NCBI GenBank assembly: GCA_033032865.1
Contig: JAWHQI010000610.1
Coordinates: forward strand, 124,001-188,000
DNA from: Dactylorhiza incarnata
Taxonomy: Eukaryota; Streptophyta; Magnoliopsida; Asparagales; Orchidaceae
Length of the DNA: 64,000 bases
Direction of reading: 5' to 3'
Both the position numbers and the translations under genes were made by a program. The notes beneath the pieces are model-generated. The model was not told the DNA's origin, made no database searches, and saw only the letters and a list, made by a program, of their open reading frames with translations. Shown here piece after piece: positions 10,618-21,917 of the stretch. The stretch's first letter is position 1. The number at the start of each line of letters is the position of its first letter.

Positions 10618-12120
10618 AAAATTTTCATTTAAAGTTCCTATTTCAGGATTTTCAAGTCGAGAAAGATGATCAGCCGCTAAGTTTTCCGCTCCTTTCTTAT
10701 CCCGGATCTCCAAGTCGAATTCTTGAAGTAAGAGGATCCAGCGAAGAAGACGCGGCTTGGCGTCCGGTTTAGAAATGAGGTACTTTAATGCGGAATGATC
10801 CGTGAAAACGATAACTTTAGAAAGAGTAATATATGGTCGGAATTTATCAAAAGCGAAAATAACAGCTAAGAATTCCTTTTCAGTTGTGGTGTAGTTTTCT
10901 TGCGCTGAATTAAGCGTTTTGCTAGCGTAATAGATAGGATGAAAATTCTTAGTTATTCGTTGTCCTAGCACCGCACCGACCGCAAAATTACTCGCATCGC
11001 ACATGATTTCGAATGGTAAATCCCAGACCGGAGCGATCATAATATGGGCATTTATAAGTTTTGATTTAATTAATTCAAATGCAGCTAAACATGAATCATC
11101 GAAAATGAAAGTGGTATCTTTTTCTAAAAGTTGGGTCAGAGGCTTGGTGATTTTTGAAAAATCTTTTATGAAGCGCATGTAAAATCCTGCGTGCCCTAGA
11201 AAACTTCTAATCGCTTTAACGTTCGTAGGTGGCGGCAGTTTCTCAATCACCTCGACCGTCGCTCGATCGACCTCGATTCCCCTAGCAGAAATTTTGTGTC
11301 CTAAAACTAGACCTTCTCTCACCATAAAATGGCACTTTTTCCAGTTTAACACTAAGTTCGTTTCCTCACAGCGTTCTAAAACCTTAGCTAGATTTGCTAA
11401 ACACAAAGAAAAAGAATCACCAAAAACAGAAAAATCATCCATAAATACTTCCATTATATTTTCAACGTATTTATCGAAGATTGCCAACATACACCGCTGA
11501 AAGGTAGCTGGTGCGTTGCAAAGGCCGAAAGGCATCCTACGGTAAGCAAACGTTCCGAAAGGGCAAGTGAATGTTGTCTTCTCTTGGTCCTCGGGTGCGA
11601 TAGGGATTTGGAAATACCCCGAGAGACCGTCGAGAAAGCAATAAAAACTATGCCCGGATAATCGTTCTAAAATTTGATCGATAAAGGGGAGGGGGAAGTG
11701 ATCCTTACGAGTGGCATCGTTTAGTTTACGGTAATCGATGCACATCCTTTATCCCGTTACCATCCTAGTCGGAATTAAATTGTTGTTCTCATTTGCTACA
11801 ACCGTGATTCCACCCTTCTTAGGCACAACCTGAACTGGACTAACCCACTTACTATCAGAAATCGGATAAATTATCCCTGCATCTAACAACTTAAGAACCT
11901 CTCCTTTCACGACCTCTTTCATGTTTGGATTAAGACTACGTTGTGGTTGGATTACAGTTTTAGAGTTACTTTCAACAAAAATTTTATGGGTGCAGAAGGA
12001 GGGGCTTATACCAGAAATGTCTGAAATTTGCCACGCTATAGCTCGACGATGCTTTTGTAGCACTTCGATCAGTTGATCGTTCTCGGATTGAGAAAGAGAG
12101 GCCGAGATTATAACGGGCAA
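10615..12120 (-). pseudogene. Athila-like reverse transcriptase-RNase H (element A, truncated)
   Basis: Two adjoining frames (12120-11749 and 11745-10543) cover the RT and RNase H. RT landmarks are [20 protein letters not shown] at the start of the second frame, [14 protein letters not shown] and the catalytic FMDDFS (the YVDD box). RNase H shows [27 protein letters not shown] and TDHSALKYL, followed by [11 protein letters not shown] nonsense codon separates the frames at 11746-11748; element B has Trp there. The frame then runs through the breakpoint, and its last roughly 25 residues are encoded by L1 LTR sequence. Another break lies between this and the protease frame (12121-12237). Reverse transcription would need an intact Gag-Pol, so this copy is dead. 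Confidence 0.9.
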
Positions 12121-12237
12121 TTTCGAATTTTTTCTAAAAAAACGTACTTAAGATGATCGGGATGTGTTTTGAGTTCAAGATTGGGTGGTTCATCGTAAGA
12201 ATTTTTTAAAACTTTTTCTTTTTTGAAAATAAGATTT

Positions 12238-12786
12238 TCAAAATTTTTTTGTCAAAAAGTTTGGCGGATTTTCAAAATTTGTTTGCACGGACATAACCAT
12301 GTCTTTGAAAACATTTGGAAAATTTTCAGAAGAGGATGCGGAAAATTCATTTGAAGAAACATTTGAAAGGTAAAGAGAAAAATCATCATGAATCTCGTCT
12401 AAGAAAAAACAAGAGTCGTCATTTTTTAAGGAATTTTTCATTGATTCGTTTATGGAAAAAGCGACCTCATCATCCCCCCCACGAAGAAGAAGTTTCCCAT
12501 TACTCACATCGATGACCGCTCGAGAGGTGGCTAAGAAGGGACGACCAAGGATAAGAGGGACATCGACGTCCTCTTCGATGTCAAGAATGACAAAATCCAC
12601 TGGGAAGATGAATTTGTCGACCTTCACTAACACGTCCTCAACGATACCTAATGGATACTTAATTGATCTATCGGCTAATTGGATGCTCATACGCGTAGGG
12701 CTGAGAGTGCCCAATTCTAGCTTCTTAAATAGAGAAAATGGCATCAAATTGATGCTCGCACCTAAATCCGTTAACGCGTGTTTCAT
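12238..12786 (-). pseudogene. Athila-like aspartic protease region (element A)
   Basis: The frame contains DLGASINLMP (an Asp-Leu-Gly version of the usual D-S/T-G catalytic triplet), then a beta-rich stretch and the LILGRPFLAT flap/ILG motif typical of retropepsins of this clade. It follows gag after a short break and precedes the RT frame after another. It normally cleaves the Gag-Pol precursor inside the virus-like particle. Frame breaks on both sides separate it from gag and RT, whereas element B keeps a longer frame here (25541-24654). Confidence 0.8.
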
Positions 12787-12840
12787 GAAAAGATTTCCAA
12801 AAATGCAATGGATAGAAAAGCTACCCGGATCCTTAATTTT

Positions 12841-14640
12841 TTACGGAATATTAGAATTTTTTATAATCGCCGAGCACTCTTCGTTTAACGTTACTTGAGA
12901 TAAATTTTCTAATTTCTTTTTGTTTGTTAACAAATCCTTAAGATACTTTGCATATTTCGGCATTTGACTTATTGCTTCATGAAACGGCAGATTTATGTGG
13001 ATTTGTTTAAAGATTTCAAGAAAACGTTGATACTGATCGTCTAATTTGTCCTTCCTAAGCTTAGCAGGGTAGGGAGGAGGCGGAAACTCTTTTAAAATCT
13101 CAAGAGCATTACTTTGAAGATTGTCTTTTTCTTTTTCAAAAATAAATTTTTCTTTGTCATTTTCTAAATCAGTTTCCTTAACGATTATTTGTTCATCATC
13201 AGCATGAGAGACAATAACCTCTGGCTCTTCCCTTGTGGTGGGCTCGTGGATTACCTTACCGCTCCGAAGGGAAATTGCTTTCGCTTGCTCCCTTGGGTTA
13301 GGTACAGTATTTGAGGGAAGAGTCCCAGGTGGTCTCTCGTAGATAACCTTAGCTAGTTGACCGACCGTGGTTTCAAGATTTTTCATCGACCCTGTTAAGT
13401 TTCTAATGGTCGCCTCATTCGAACTTATATATTTGGAAAACATTTCCTCCAAAGATGGAGGTTTTGGAAAATTTGGATTTTGATTTTGTGGTGGTGGTGG
13501 AGTGAAATCGTGTGATGGACGTGCGACGTTTGCGGGATTACTCCACGAAAAATTAGGATGGTTACGCCATCCGGGGTGATACGAGTTCGAAGGTAAATTA
13601 AAACCATGCGGAGAAGAAAAATTAGAAAAATTGTTTTGAGCAGGCCTAGGTATGTTCCCCAGATAATCCACCTGCTCGGCAGCAGCAACATTTGCATGTT
13701 CATGTACCTGAATAGCGGAGGCAGCAGTCATCTCCGTTACTTTCTTGTTCAGCATCTCTACTTGAAGCGCCAGTTGGGACACGGAGTCCACTTCGTACAT
13801 ACCTGCAGGTTTATTTGGGCGAGACCTAGGCGTATTCCACTGATAGGTGTTCATCGTCATATCCTCGATAAGCTCAAGAGCGCCCTCCGGAGTTTTTCGG
13901 TTCAAAGAACCACCGGATGCGGCGTCTATCATTTGCTTGGTTGCTTGATTTAGCCCATTATAAAATGTCTGGACCTGTAACCATACATGCAGAGCATGAT
14001 GAGGGCAACGTCTCAAAAGTTCCTTGTACCTCTCCCAAGTGTCATAGAGGGTCTCAGAATCGATTTGACTAAAAGAACAGATATCAGTTCTTAATTTTGC
14101 AGTTTTGCCGGGCGGAAAATATTTGGATAATAACTTTTCAGTCAATTGAGCCCATGTGGTGATGGAACCTATAGGAAGATAACTCAACCACTGTTTAGCT
14201 TTAGTCCTTAAGGGAAACGGAAAAAGTCTTAATCTAATCGCATCATCGCTCACGCCATTTATCTTAAAAGTATCGCAGATTTTGATAAAGTTCGCAATAT
14301 GCAAGTTCGGATCTTCATCTTGTAATCCGTCGAACTGCACATGTTGATGCACCATTTGGATGATGCTAGGCTTAAGTTCAAAATTTTTGTTTGCTACAGC
14401 AGGGCGGACAATACTTGATTTTGTACCCTTCAGGTTAGGTCGAGCATAATAGGACATGGTCCGTTGCTGGTCAACTTCTGGATTGGGATCACCCAAAATT
14501 TCCGTGGTTGTGTCTCCGCTCGATTCTTCGAGATCTATATGTAAATCCTGATCACGAGTTCGGAGGCGCTGCCGAAGGGTGCGCTCGATCTCTGGATCAC
14601 AATGAATATCAGGATTACTCGAAGAGCTACTACGGGTCAT
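12841..14640 (-). CDS. gag: Athila-like Gag, open frame of 599 residues
   Basis: The frame starts with an ATG opening MTRSSSSS and is uninterrupted. Residues about 75-260 hold the retrotransposon gag (capsid-like) core, with LRTKAKQWL and DTWERYKELLRRCP. A Pro/Asn-rich middle follows (HPGWRNHPNFSW near residue 360), then a basic/acidic tail with LRSGK. No CCHC knuckle is visible. The start is supported by element B, which begins with the same residues at 27261. Gag would form the particle that packages element RNA. This is the only fully open gag in the window, yet the downstream pol is broken, so the copy could at most supply Gag in trans. Transcription cannot be judged from sequence. Confidence 0.9.
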   Translation of the reverse strand: MTRSSSSSNPDIHCDPEIERTLRQRLRTRDQDLHIDLEESSGDTTTEILGDPNPEVDQQRTMSYYARPNLKGTKSSIVRPAVANKNFELKPSIIQMVHQHVQFDGLQDEDPNLHIANFIKICDTFKINGVSDDAIRLRLFPFPLRTKAKQWLSYLPIGSITTWAQLTEKLLSKYFPPGKTAKLRTDICSFSQIDSETLYDTWERYKELLRRCPHHALHVWLQVQTFYNGLNQATKQMIDAASGGSLNRKTPEGALELIEDMTMNTYQWNTPRSRPNKPAGMYEVDSVSQLALQVEMLNKKVTEMTAASAIQVHEHANVAAAEQVDYLGNIPRPAQNNFSNFSSPHGFNLPSNSYHPGWRNHPNFSWSNPANVARPSHDFTPPPPQNQNPNFPKPPSLEEMFSKYISSNEATIRNLTGSMKNLETTVGQLAKVIYERPPGTLPSNTVPNPREQAKAISLRSGKVIHEPTTREEPEVIVSHADDEQIIVKETDLENDKEKFIFEKEKDNLQSNALEILKEFPPPPYPAKLRKDKLDDQYQRFLEIFKQIHINLPFHEAISQMPKYAKYLKDLLTNKKKLENLSQVTLNEECSAIIKNSNIP

Positions 14641-14924
14641 GCACTAGTAGGAAGAAAAGGGAAAGAGGGAGAATATAACCGAAAGTGAAGGAAAACTAAA
14701 ATTAAAAATGATAATGATTTTTTTTCTTTTTAGGCGGATTATGTTAGTCCTGGACTTCCCGAGATCTACCATGTGAGGGGTTTGCAGCGGTACTAGAGAC
14801 TGTGATGGGAATTCAAGACCAAAGCGTCCTTTCCAGGAATTTAGGTGGGGTAGAAAAATGATGATGTGGGTTAATTACAATATATAATAATTTTTTTTTT
14901 GCAGAAGTAATAGCGGCGGCTTTT

Positions 14925-14941
14925 CCCCGGCAACGGCGCCA
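14925..14941 (-). other. Primer-binding site, tRNA-Asp type (element A)
   Basis: The plus strand reads CCCCGGCAACGGCGCCA, identical to the 3' end of plant tRNA-Asp(GTC) including CCA, so the element RNA carries the complement. It lies 9 bp inside the LTR edge at 14951, in the position expected for first-strand priming, and the same site is perfect in element B. Confidence 0.9.
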
Positions 14942-14950
14942 AAAGCTTGG

Positions 14951-16590
14951 TGATTGGAATTGACTATCAACCCGAAAAGACAAGTGCACCTATCGAATTA
15001 TAGTACCAAGGTCGTATTTAAACTCGGAGTTGTCAAGTACTATTACTCACGCTTCTAACTATTATCCTACCGTACGATTGGTTGGGTGATTTTGAGAATT
15101 TTTAAGACAAAATTTAAGTTGATATTAAGATGATAAAACAGATTAAGAAAATAGCATCCGATCAATGATTCACCGTGAAAAGAGATGAGAAGGATAAAAA
15201 TACAGCTTTAAAATTGCAAACCAAACTCGACCGTGACGGATCCGAAAATAAGAAATAATCTCGCTAGAGCATTAAAACTCATAACTTCTAGACGAATTGA
15301 CAGAAATCTCTTTGCAAATCAAAAAGGTCTAAAGTTGCATTATTGAAATGATCCGCACTATTGGATTTGACTCCAATCCGGAGGATTTACGTCGTCCTAT
15401 CTCTAGGATTGTGTGCAAATCCTTCCTTCTTTGAGTGATCTTTCAAACCAACGAGTCTCTCGACTTCTATGAAATGGGATCAAATAACCTACTACCGTAT
15501 ACCGGAAATACGGAGTCGACATAAATAAAATCAAAGAAGGATCGAGCAGAGTTTAACAAGAATAAAACTAAGAAAAATAAAATCTCATCTCAAATCATGG
15601 ATCCTCATGATCAAATGCTAACGAAAATTAGTTACGCATAATAGAAATTGAGACAAGGATGAAAAATAAAACTTGCATTTTCATTAGTGAATAAAAAGAG
15701 TACAATAATAAAAGCAAAATGACAATAATATTCTCAAGAAAAAGAAATACAAAGCATGGAAATAAAACTTGACAATAAGAACTAAAACTCTCTCTTGCTC
15801 TCTCTCTCTCTCTCTTGCCAAAAAAAGTCCTCCAAAACGCATGAGGCATGGGCTCCTTTTATAGATGGAGGGGAAGGTTCTAGAAATAGGAAGAGGAGAG
15901 GGGAGACAAGGGGGTGGCCGGCCAAGCATGGTGGAGAGGGGAGTTATATGAAATAAATGAGGGGAGAGAAGAGAGGAAAGAGAGTGACCACCTCCAATGT
16001 ATTCTTTTTATTAAGAGAAAAAGAGAGAAGGGGATGTATGAGAAATGAAAATGAAGGGAATGAGAGTAAATGAGAGAGAGAGAGAATGAGATTTCATTTA
16101 AGAGAAGGAGGAGAGAGGAGGGGGGCCGACCAAGCATTGAAAGGGGGGAAGCCATGCAAAGGTGGCGGGCTGCTCATGCATGAGAGGTTGGCGGTTTTGA
16201 CTTGTAGTGGGGGCTCGGGCTGCATGTAGACAGCTAGGGGGCTGCTCGGTTTGCTTCATACAAGGGCTCGGTTTGCTTGGGTTATGCAAGGGTTGCACCA
16301 TGTCTTCTCTTTAAAATAATTTGACTTGTCTTGAGCTGAATTTGTGCATCTCTTGGTGGCCGGGCTGCATCACTTTAACTCCGAAAATATGTCCCGACGA
16401 CGCTTTGACAGCGGGCACTAATAATCCCCCCCAGGCCTGTCAGATTAATACAATAGAAGAAAAATATAAATTTGTTATGTGAAAATCAAAACTAAGCAAA
16501 TTATATATTAAGTGCATGAAATTAAACGTAAACTTAGGAAAATATTCTACTAATCTAACCTAAAATATGATGAATAAAAACTAATTATCA
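14951..16590 (-). repeat. Athila-like LTR 1 (shared by element A and the deleted unit)
   Basis: In element sense it opens TGATAATTAG (16590 end) and closes GTCAATTCCAATCA (14951 end), 1,640 bp. It is bordered below by a primer-binding site and above by the polypurine tract GGGGAGTT (16591-16598 on the plus strand as AACTCCCC). Having both means it is at once a 5' LTR for element A and a 3' LTR for the unit above it. Confidence 0.88.
15855..15863 (-). promoter_or_regulatory. TATA box of LTR 1
   Basis: The minus strand reads TATAAAAGG within CATCTATAAAAGGAGCCCATG, a canonical plant TATA element in mid-LTR. Transcription would start about 30 bp lower in coordinate. The same box is intact in LTR 2 and damaged in LTR 3. 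Confidence 0.7.
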
Positions 16591-18334
16591 AACTCCCCTA
16601 TGCTTAAACGTTTGCTTGCCCTCAAGCAAAATAGGAATTAAAATATAGGAGGCTACACTACCCAATATTTTAGTTGTGAAACCCAAACGAAAATTAAGCT
16701 ATCAAAACTAATATGCTACCAATGAGTGCGGCGAGAAATCAGTGTAGAGGAGAATAAAGAAAAGTTTAAAAACATTACTTGAGCATAAACCTAGATTGCA
16801 AATTTTCTACTAACATAACAAATAGGCATCAAAAAGTTTAAGCTAACAAACATAACACGAGTAGCAATTCAACCAAAATAAATGCATTGAGCAAGCAACA
16901 TGTTGTTGAGACTACGATTATTCTACAAAACACTCCAAGGTAACCTCCAAAGAAATCCGTCAATGATTGTCCATAGGCTTGCCCGGTCACACCCTCTCCA
17001 CTACACGAGTACAATGTCATGGCTTAAAGATCAATAGGACTTGCATTAGGCATAAAGACTTGGCTTAGGTAAATAATAAGGATTTGCAAATCAAAGATAA
17101 ACACGATGGCTAAAATATCACACTAAACCAAGGGGAGAGTTTTATATAAATTTCAAAACAAAGTACACGAGAACGAGAAATGACAAGAGACGTTCGTCAA
17201 ATTTCTTAAATATAAGAAACATAAGGCCATGAATATTTTCTTTCTTTTTCATACTTGGCCAACAATAACTTTTCAATTAAAATTTTTTGATAATACTTTT
17301 GCATGATTTTTTCATTTTTTTTGCTCATCGCACATAAGAGCTCCAAATATAGGCTTGAAATAATTTCCTTCTCATTTTCCAAGATAACAACCCATCACAA
17401 CATGATACTTAAATAAAACTCAACAATTTAGTGTGATAATATGAAGGACATTTGGCTTTGGTGAAAAATGAGAGGTGGAGCTAACAAAGAAAATAAGAAG
17501 AAGGCCCAAAATTGTTTTAGCAAAGTAAATGTTTTAGGTGGGCAAAAAGGCACAAACTATCCAAAAGATGGCCTAAATCATTTCTAAAAACCATGACAAA
17601 CTTATGCAAATGCTTCGAGGATCGCTAGAGGCAAGTTCTAGCCACCAAGAAAGACTACACTTGCGAGTGAGTGTCTAATAATATCATCTAACAACAAATA
17701 CACGCTACTACACTTAGATTAGAGGAAAAACTACAACATCATTATGATGATAGAATAAAATTATGATGCCAAAAGTTATGAAAGAGAAAACGCAAAACTA
17801 ACGTATGCAAAAGTAATATAGTTAAACTAAACTCTATTCTATCATACTACCAAAGATTAAGAATACTTCATGAGCCTACGCAACACTCAAAGAAACATGC
17901 TAAAGAAATGATAAAATAATTTTTGATGATTTTCTAATTTTGTGTTTTATTTTATTTTATTTTGTTTTTTTATATTTTTTGTTTTGGGTTTTGTATTTTC
18001 TAATTTTTTTTGAATTTTTGATAAACCTTAAAGATAAAGTAGAAAAACTACAATTTTTTTTTGTGATTTTTATATTTTTTGTAGAAAAGAGAAAAAGAGA
18101 ACAATGAAACCCTCCCCCATGCTTAAGTTTTTCATTGCCCTCAATGAAAAAGAAAAACAATGAAGAGGAAGAGAAAGAGAATAGGGGGAGAGACAGGAAA
18201 TGCAGTAAATTAAAAAAAAAAACAGGACTTCCCCGGGGTTGTGAGGCCGAATGCGGAAGTCGCTCCCCCATGCTTACACTTTAGTTACTTGATCATCAGC
18301 CGGTACGAGGTGGGCAACGACGCCAAAAGCTTAG
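16591..18334 (-). mobile_element. Internally deleted Athila-like unit between LTR 2 and LTR 1
   Basis: The 1,744 bp between the two LTRs correspond to the 3' noncoding part of element B (19990 to about 21683), joined directly to a degenerate primer site GGCAACGACGCCA at 18313-18325. All of gag and pol is missing. The junction GGTGGGC/AACG shares GGC with both parents, which suggests microhomology-mediated deletion. No protein is encoded. The frames at 17957-18271 are low-complexity Ser/Phe text. Confidence 0.85.
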
Positions 18335-19989
18335 TGATTGGAATTGACTATCAACCCGAAAAGGCAAGTGCACCTATCGAATTGTAGTACCAATGTCGTA
18401 TTTAAACTCGGGGTTGTCAAGTACTATTACTCACGCTTTTAACTATTATCCTACCGTACGATTGGTTGGGTGATTTTGAGATTTTTTAAGATAAAATTTA
18501 AGTTGATATTAAGATGATAAAACAGATTAAGAAAATAGCATCCGATCAATGATTCACCATGAAAAGAGATGAGAAGGATAAAAATACAGCTTTAAAATTG
18601 CAAACCAAACTCGACCGTGACGGATCCGAAAATAAGAAATAATCTCGCTAGAGCATTAAATCTCCTAACTTCTAGATGAATTGACCGAAATCTCTTTGCA
18701 AATCAAAAAGGTCTAAAGTTGCATTATTGAAATGATCCGCACTATTGGATTTGACTCCAATCCGGAGGATTTACGTCGTCCTATCTCTAGGATTGCGTGC
18801 AACTCCTTCCTTCTTTGAGTGATCTTTCAAACCAACGAGTCTCTCGACTTCTATGAAATGAGATCAAATAACCTACTACCGTATACCGAAAATACGGAGT
18901 TGACGCAAATAAAATCAAAGAAGGATCGAGCAGAGTTTAACAAGAATAAAACTAAGAAAAATAAAATCTCATCTCAAATCATGGATCCTCATGATCAAAT
19001 GCTAACGGAAATTAGTTACGCATAATAGAAATTGAGACAATGATGAAAAATAAAACTTGCATTTTCATTAGTGAATAAAAAGAGTACAATAATAAAAGCA
19101 AAATGACAATAATATTTTCAAGAAAAAGAAATACAAAGCATGGAAATAAAACTTGACAATAAGAACTAAAACTTTCTCTTGCTCTCTCTCTCTCTCACGC
19201 CAAAAAAAGTCCTCCAAAAAGCATGAGGCATGGGCTCCTTTTATAGATGGAGGGGAAGGTTCTAGAAATAGGAAGAGGAGAGGGGAGACAAGGGGGTGGC
19301 CGACCAAGCATGGTGGAGAGGGGAGTTGTATGAAATAAATGAGGGGAGAGACGAGAGGAAACAGAGTGACCACCTCCAATGTATTCTTTTTATTAAGAGA
19401 AAAAGAGAGAAGGGGGATGTATGAGAAATGAAAATGAAGGGAATGAGAGTAAATGAGAGAGAGAAAAGGAGATTTCATTTAAGAGAAGGAGGAGAGAGGA
19501 TGGGGGCCGGCCAAGCATTGAAAGGGGGGGGGGTGGGGGGGGGGGGAAGCCATGCAAAGGTGGCGGGCTGCTCATGCATGAGAGGTTGGTGATTTTGACT
19601 TGTAGTGGGGGCTCGGGCTGCATGTAGACAGCTAGGGGGCTGCACGGTTTGCTTCATAACAAGGGCTCGGATTGCTTGGGTTATGCAAGGGTTGCACCAT
19701 GTCTTCTCTTTAAAATAATTTGACTTGCCTTGAGCTGAATTTGTGCATCTCTTGGTGGCCGGGCTACATCACTTTAACTCCGAAAATATGTCCCGATGAC
19801 GCTTTGACAGCGGGCACTAATAATCCCCCCCAGGCCTGTCAGATTAATACAATAGAACAAAAATATAAATTAGTTATGCGAAAATCAAAACTAAGCAAAT
19901 TATATATTAAGTGCATGAAATTAAACATAGACTTAGGAAAATATTATACTAATCTAACCTAAAATATGATGAATAAAAACTAATTATCA
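18335..19989 (-). repeat. Athila-like LTR 2 (3' LTR of element B)
   Basis: It is 1,655 bp with the same ends as LTR 1. A polypurine tract GGGGGAGTT (plus strand 19990-19998) abuts its upper edge and a degenerate primer site lies below. It contains two G-runs (19524-19546) absent from the other copies. Confidence 0.88.
19237..19245 (-). promoter_or_regulatory. TATA box of LTR 2
   Basis: TATAAAAGG on the minus strand, in the same context as in LTR 1. Confidence 0.65.
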
Positions 19990-21917
19990 AACTCCCCCAT
20001 GCTTAAATGTTTGCTTGCCCTCAAGCAAAATAGGAATTAAAATATAGGAGGCTACACTACCCAATATTTTAGTTGTGAAACCCAAACAAAAATTAAGCTA
20101 TCAAAACTAATATGCTACCAATGAGTGCGGCGAGAAATCAGTGTAGAGGAGAATAAAGAAAAGTTTAAGAACATTACTTGAGCATAAACCTAGATTGCAA
20201 ATTTTCTACTAACATAACAAATAGGCATCAAAAAGTTTAAGCTAACAAACATAACACGAGTAGCAATTCAACCAAAATAAATACATTGAGCAAGCAACAA
20301 GTTGCTGAGACTATGATTATTCTACAAAACACTCCAAGGTAACCTCCAAAGAAATCCATCAATGATGTGTCCATAGGCTTGCCCGGTCACACCCTATCCA
20401 CTACACGAGTACAATGTCATGGCTTAAAGATCAATAGGACTTGCATTAGGCATAAAGACTTGGCTTAGGTAAATAATAAGGATTTGGAAATCAAAGATAA
20501 ACACGATAGCTAAAATATCACACTAAACCAATGGGAGTGTTTTATATAAATTTCAAAACAAAGTACACGAGAACGAGAAATGACAAGAGACGTTCGTCAA
20601 AGTTCTTAAATATAAGAAACATAAGACCATGAATATTTTCTTTCTTTTTCATACTTGGCCAACAATAACTTTTCAATTAAAATTTTTTGATAATACTTTT
20701 GCATGATTTTTTCATTTTTTTCTGCTCATCGCACATAAGAGCTCCAAATATAGGCTTGAAATAATTTCCTTCTCATTTTCCAAGATAACAACCCATCACA
20801 ACATGATATTTAAATAAAACTCAACAATTTAATGTGATAATAGGAAGCGCATTTGGCTTTGGTGAAAAATGAGAGGTGGAGCTAACAAAGAAAATAAGAA
20901 AAAGACCCAAAATTGCTTTAGCAAAGTAAATGTTTTAGGTTGGCAAAAAGGCACAAACTATCCAAAAGATGGCCTAAATCATTTATAAAAACCATGACAA
21001 ACTTATGCAAATGCTTCGAGGATCGCTAGAGGCAAGTTCTAGCCACCAAGAAAGACTACACTTGCGAGTGAGTGTCTAATAATATCATCTAACAACAAAT
21101 ACACGCTACTACACTTAGATTAGAGGAAAAACTACAACATCATTATGATGATAGAATAAAATTATGATGCCAAAAGTTATGAAAGAGAAAACGCAAAACT
21201 AACGTATGCAAAAGTAATATAGTTAAACTAAACTCTATTCTATCATACTAACAAAGATTAAGAATACTTCATGAGCCTACGCAACACTCAAAGAAACATG
21301 CTAAAGAAATGATAGAAAATAATTTTTGATGATTTTCTAATTTTGTGTTTTTTTTTGGGGGGGGTTTTGTATTTTCTAATTTTTTTGAATTTTAGATAAA
21401 CCTTAAAGAAAATGAAGAAAAACTACAAATTTTTTTTGGGTTTTTTATATTTTTTGTAGAAAAGAGAAAAAGAGAACAATGAAACCCTCCCCCATGCTTA
21501 AGTTTTTCATTGCCTTCAATGAAAAAGAAAAATAATGAAGAGGAAGAGAAAGAGAATAGGGGGAGAGACGGGAAATCCACTAAATAAAAAAAAATAGGAC
21601 TTCCCCGGGGTTGTGAGGCCGAATTCGGAAGTCGCTCCCCCATGCTTACACTTTAGTTACTTGATCATCAGTCGGTACGAGGTGGGCCTTCTTGAAAGCA
21701 GTAACGATGAAGCGGCGATCACGAACGTGCAATTGAGTGGCCACCGGGAGGGATAACAAAAACAAGAAAATAGAGAAAGGAGGGCCCGTGGGCAAACTCC
21801 CAATATTGTTCTTAAATTATTATTACAAAGTTCAAATGATAATAAAAGTCCAAAATAATAAGAAGTCCAACAATAATTTCCACATAAACAAGAAAAAGTT
21901 TCAAATAAACATCAGCA
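19990..21917 (-). other. 3' noncoding region of element B
   Basis: Between the integrase stop and the 3' LTR there is about 1.9 kb with several CCCCCATGCTTA blocks (polypurine on the element strand) near 19996, 21490 and 21640. AT-rich filler and short low-complexity frames make up the rest. Athila elements often carry an env-like gene here. I see no frame with a signal peptide or membrane segments that would support one. Confidence 0.6.

Larger units (their letters stand above)
10615..16590 (-). mobile_element. Athila-like Ty3/gypsy element A, 3'-truncated
   Basis: On the minus strand the order is LTR (14951-16590), tRNA-Asp primer site, gag, protease, reverse transcriptase and RNase H, ending abruptly at 10615-10617 in L1 LTR sequence. 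Integrase, the 3' noncoding part and the 3' LTR are missing. Gag and pol are closely similar to element B (19990-27593). The clade call rests on the gag text (NHPNFSW region), the protease motif DLGASINLMP and the tRNA-Asp primer site. Confidence 0.88.

Noticed and set aside
19990..21917. Possible env-like gene of the Athila-like element
   Set aside because: No frame shows a signal peptide, membrane helix or adequate length. Only low-complexity text is present.
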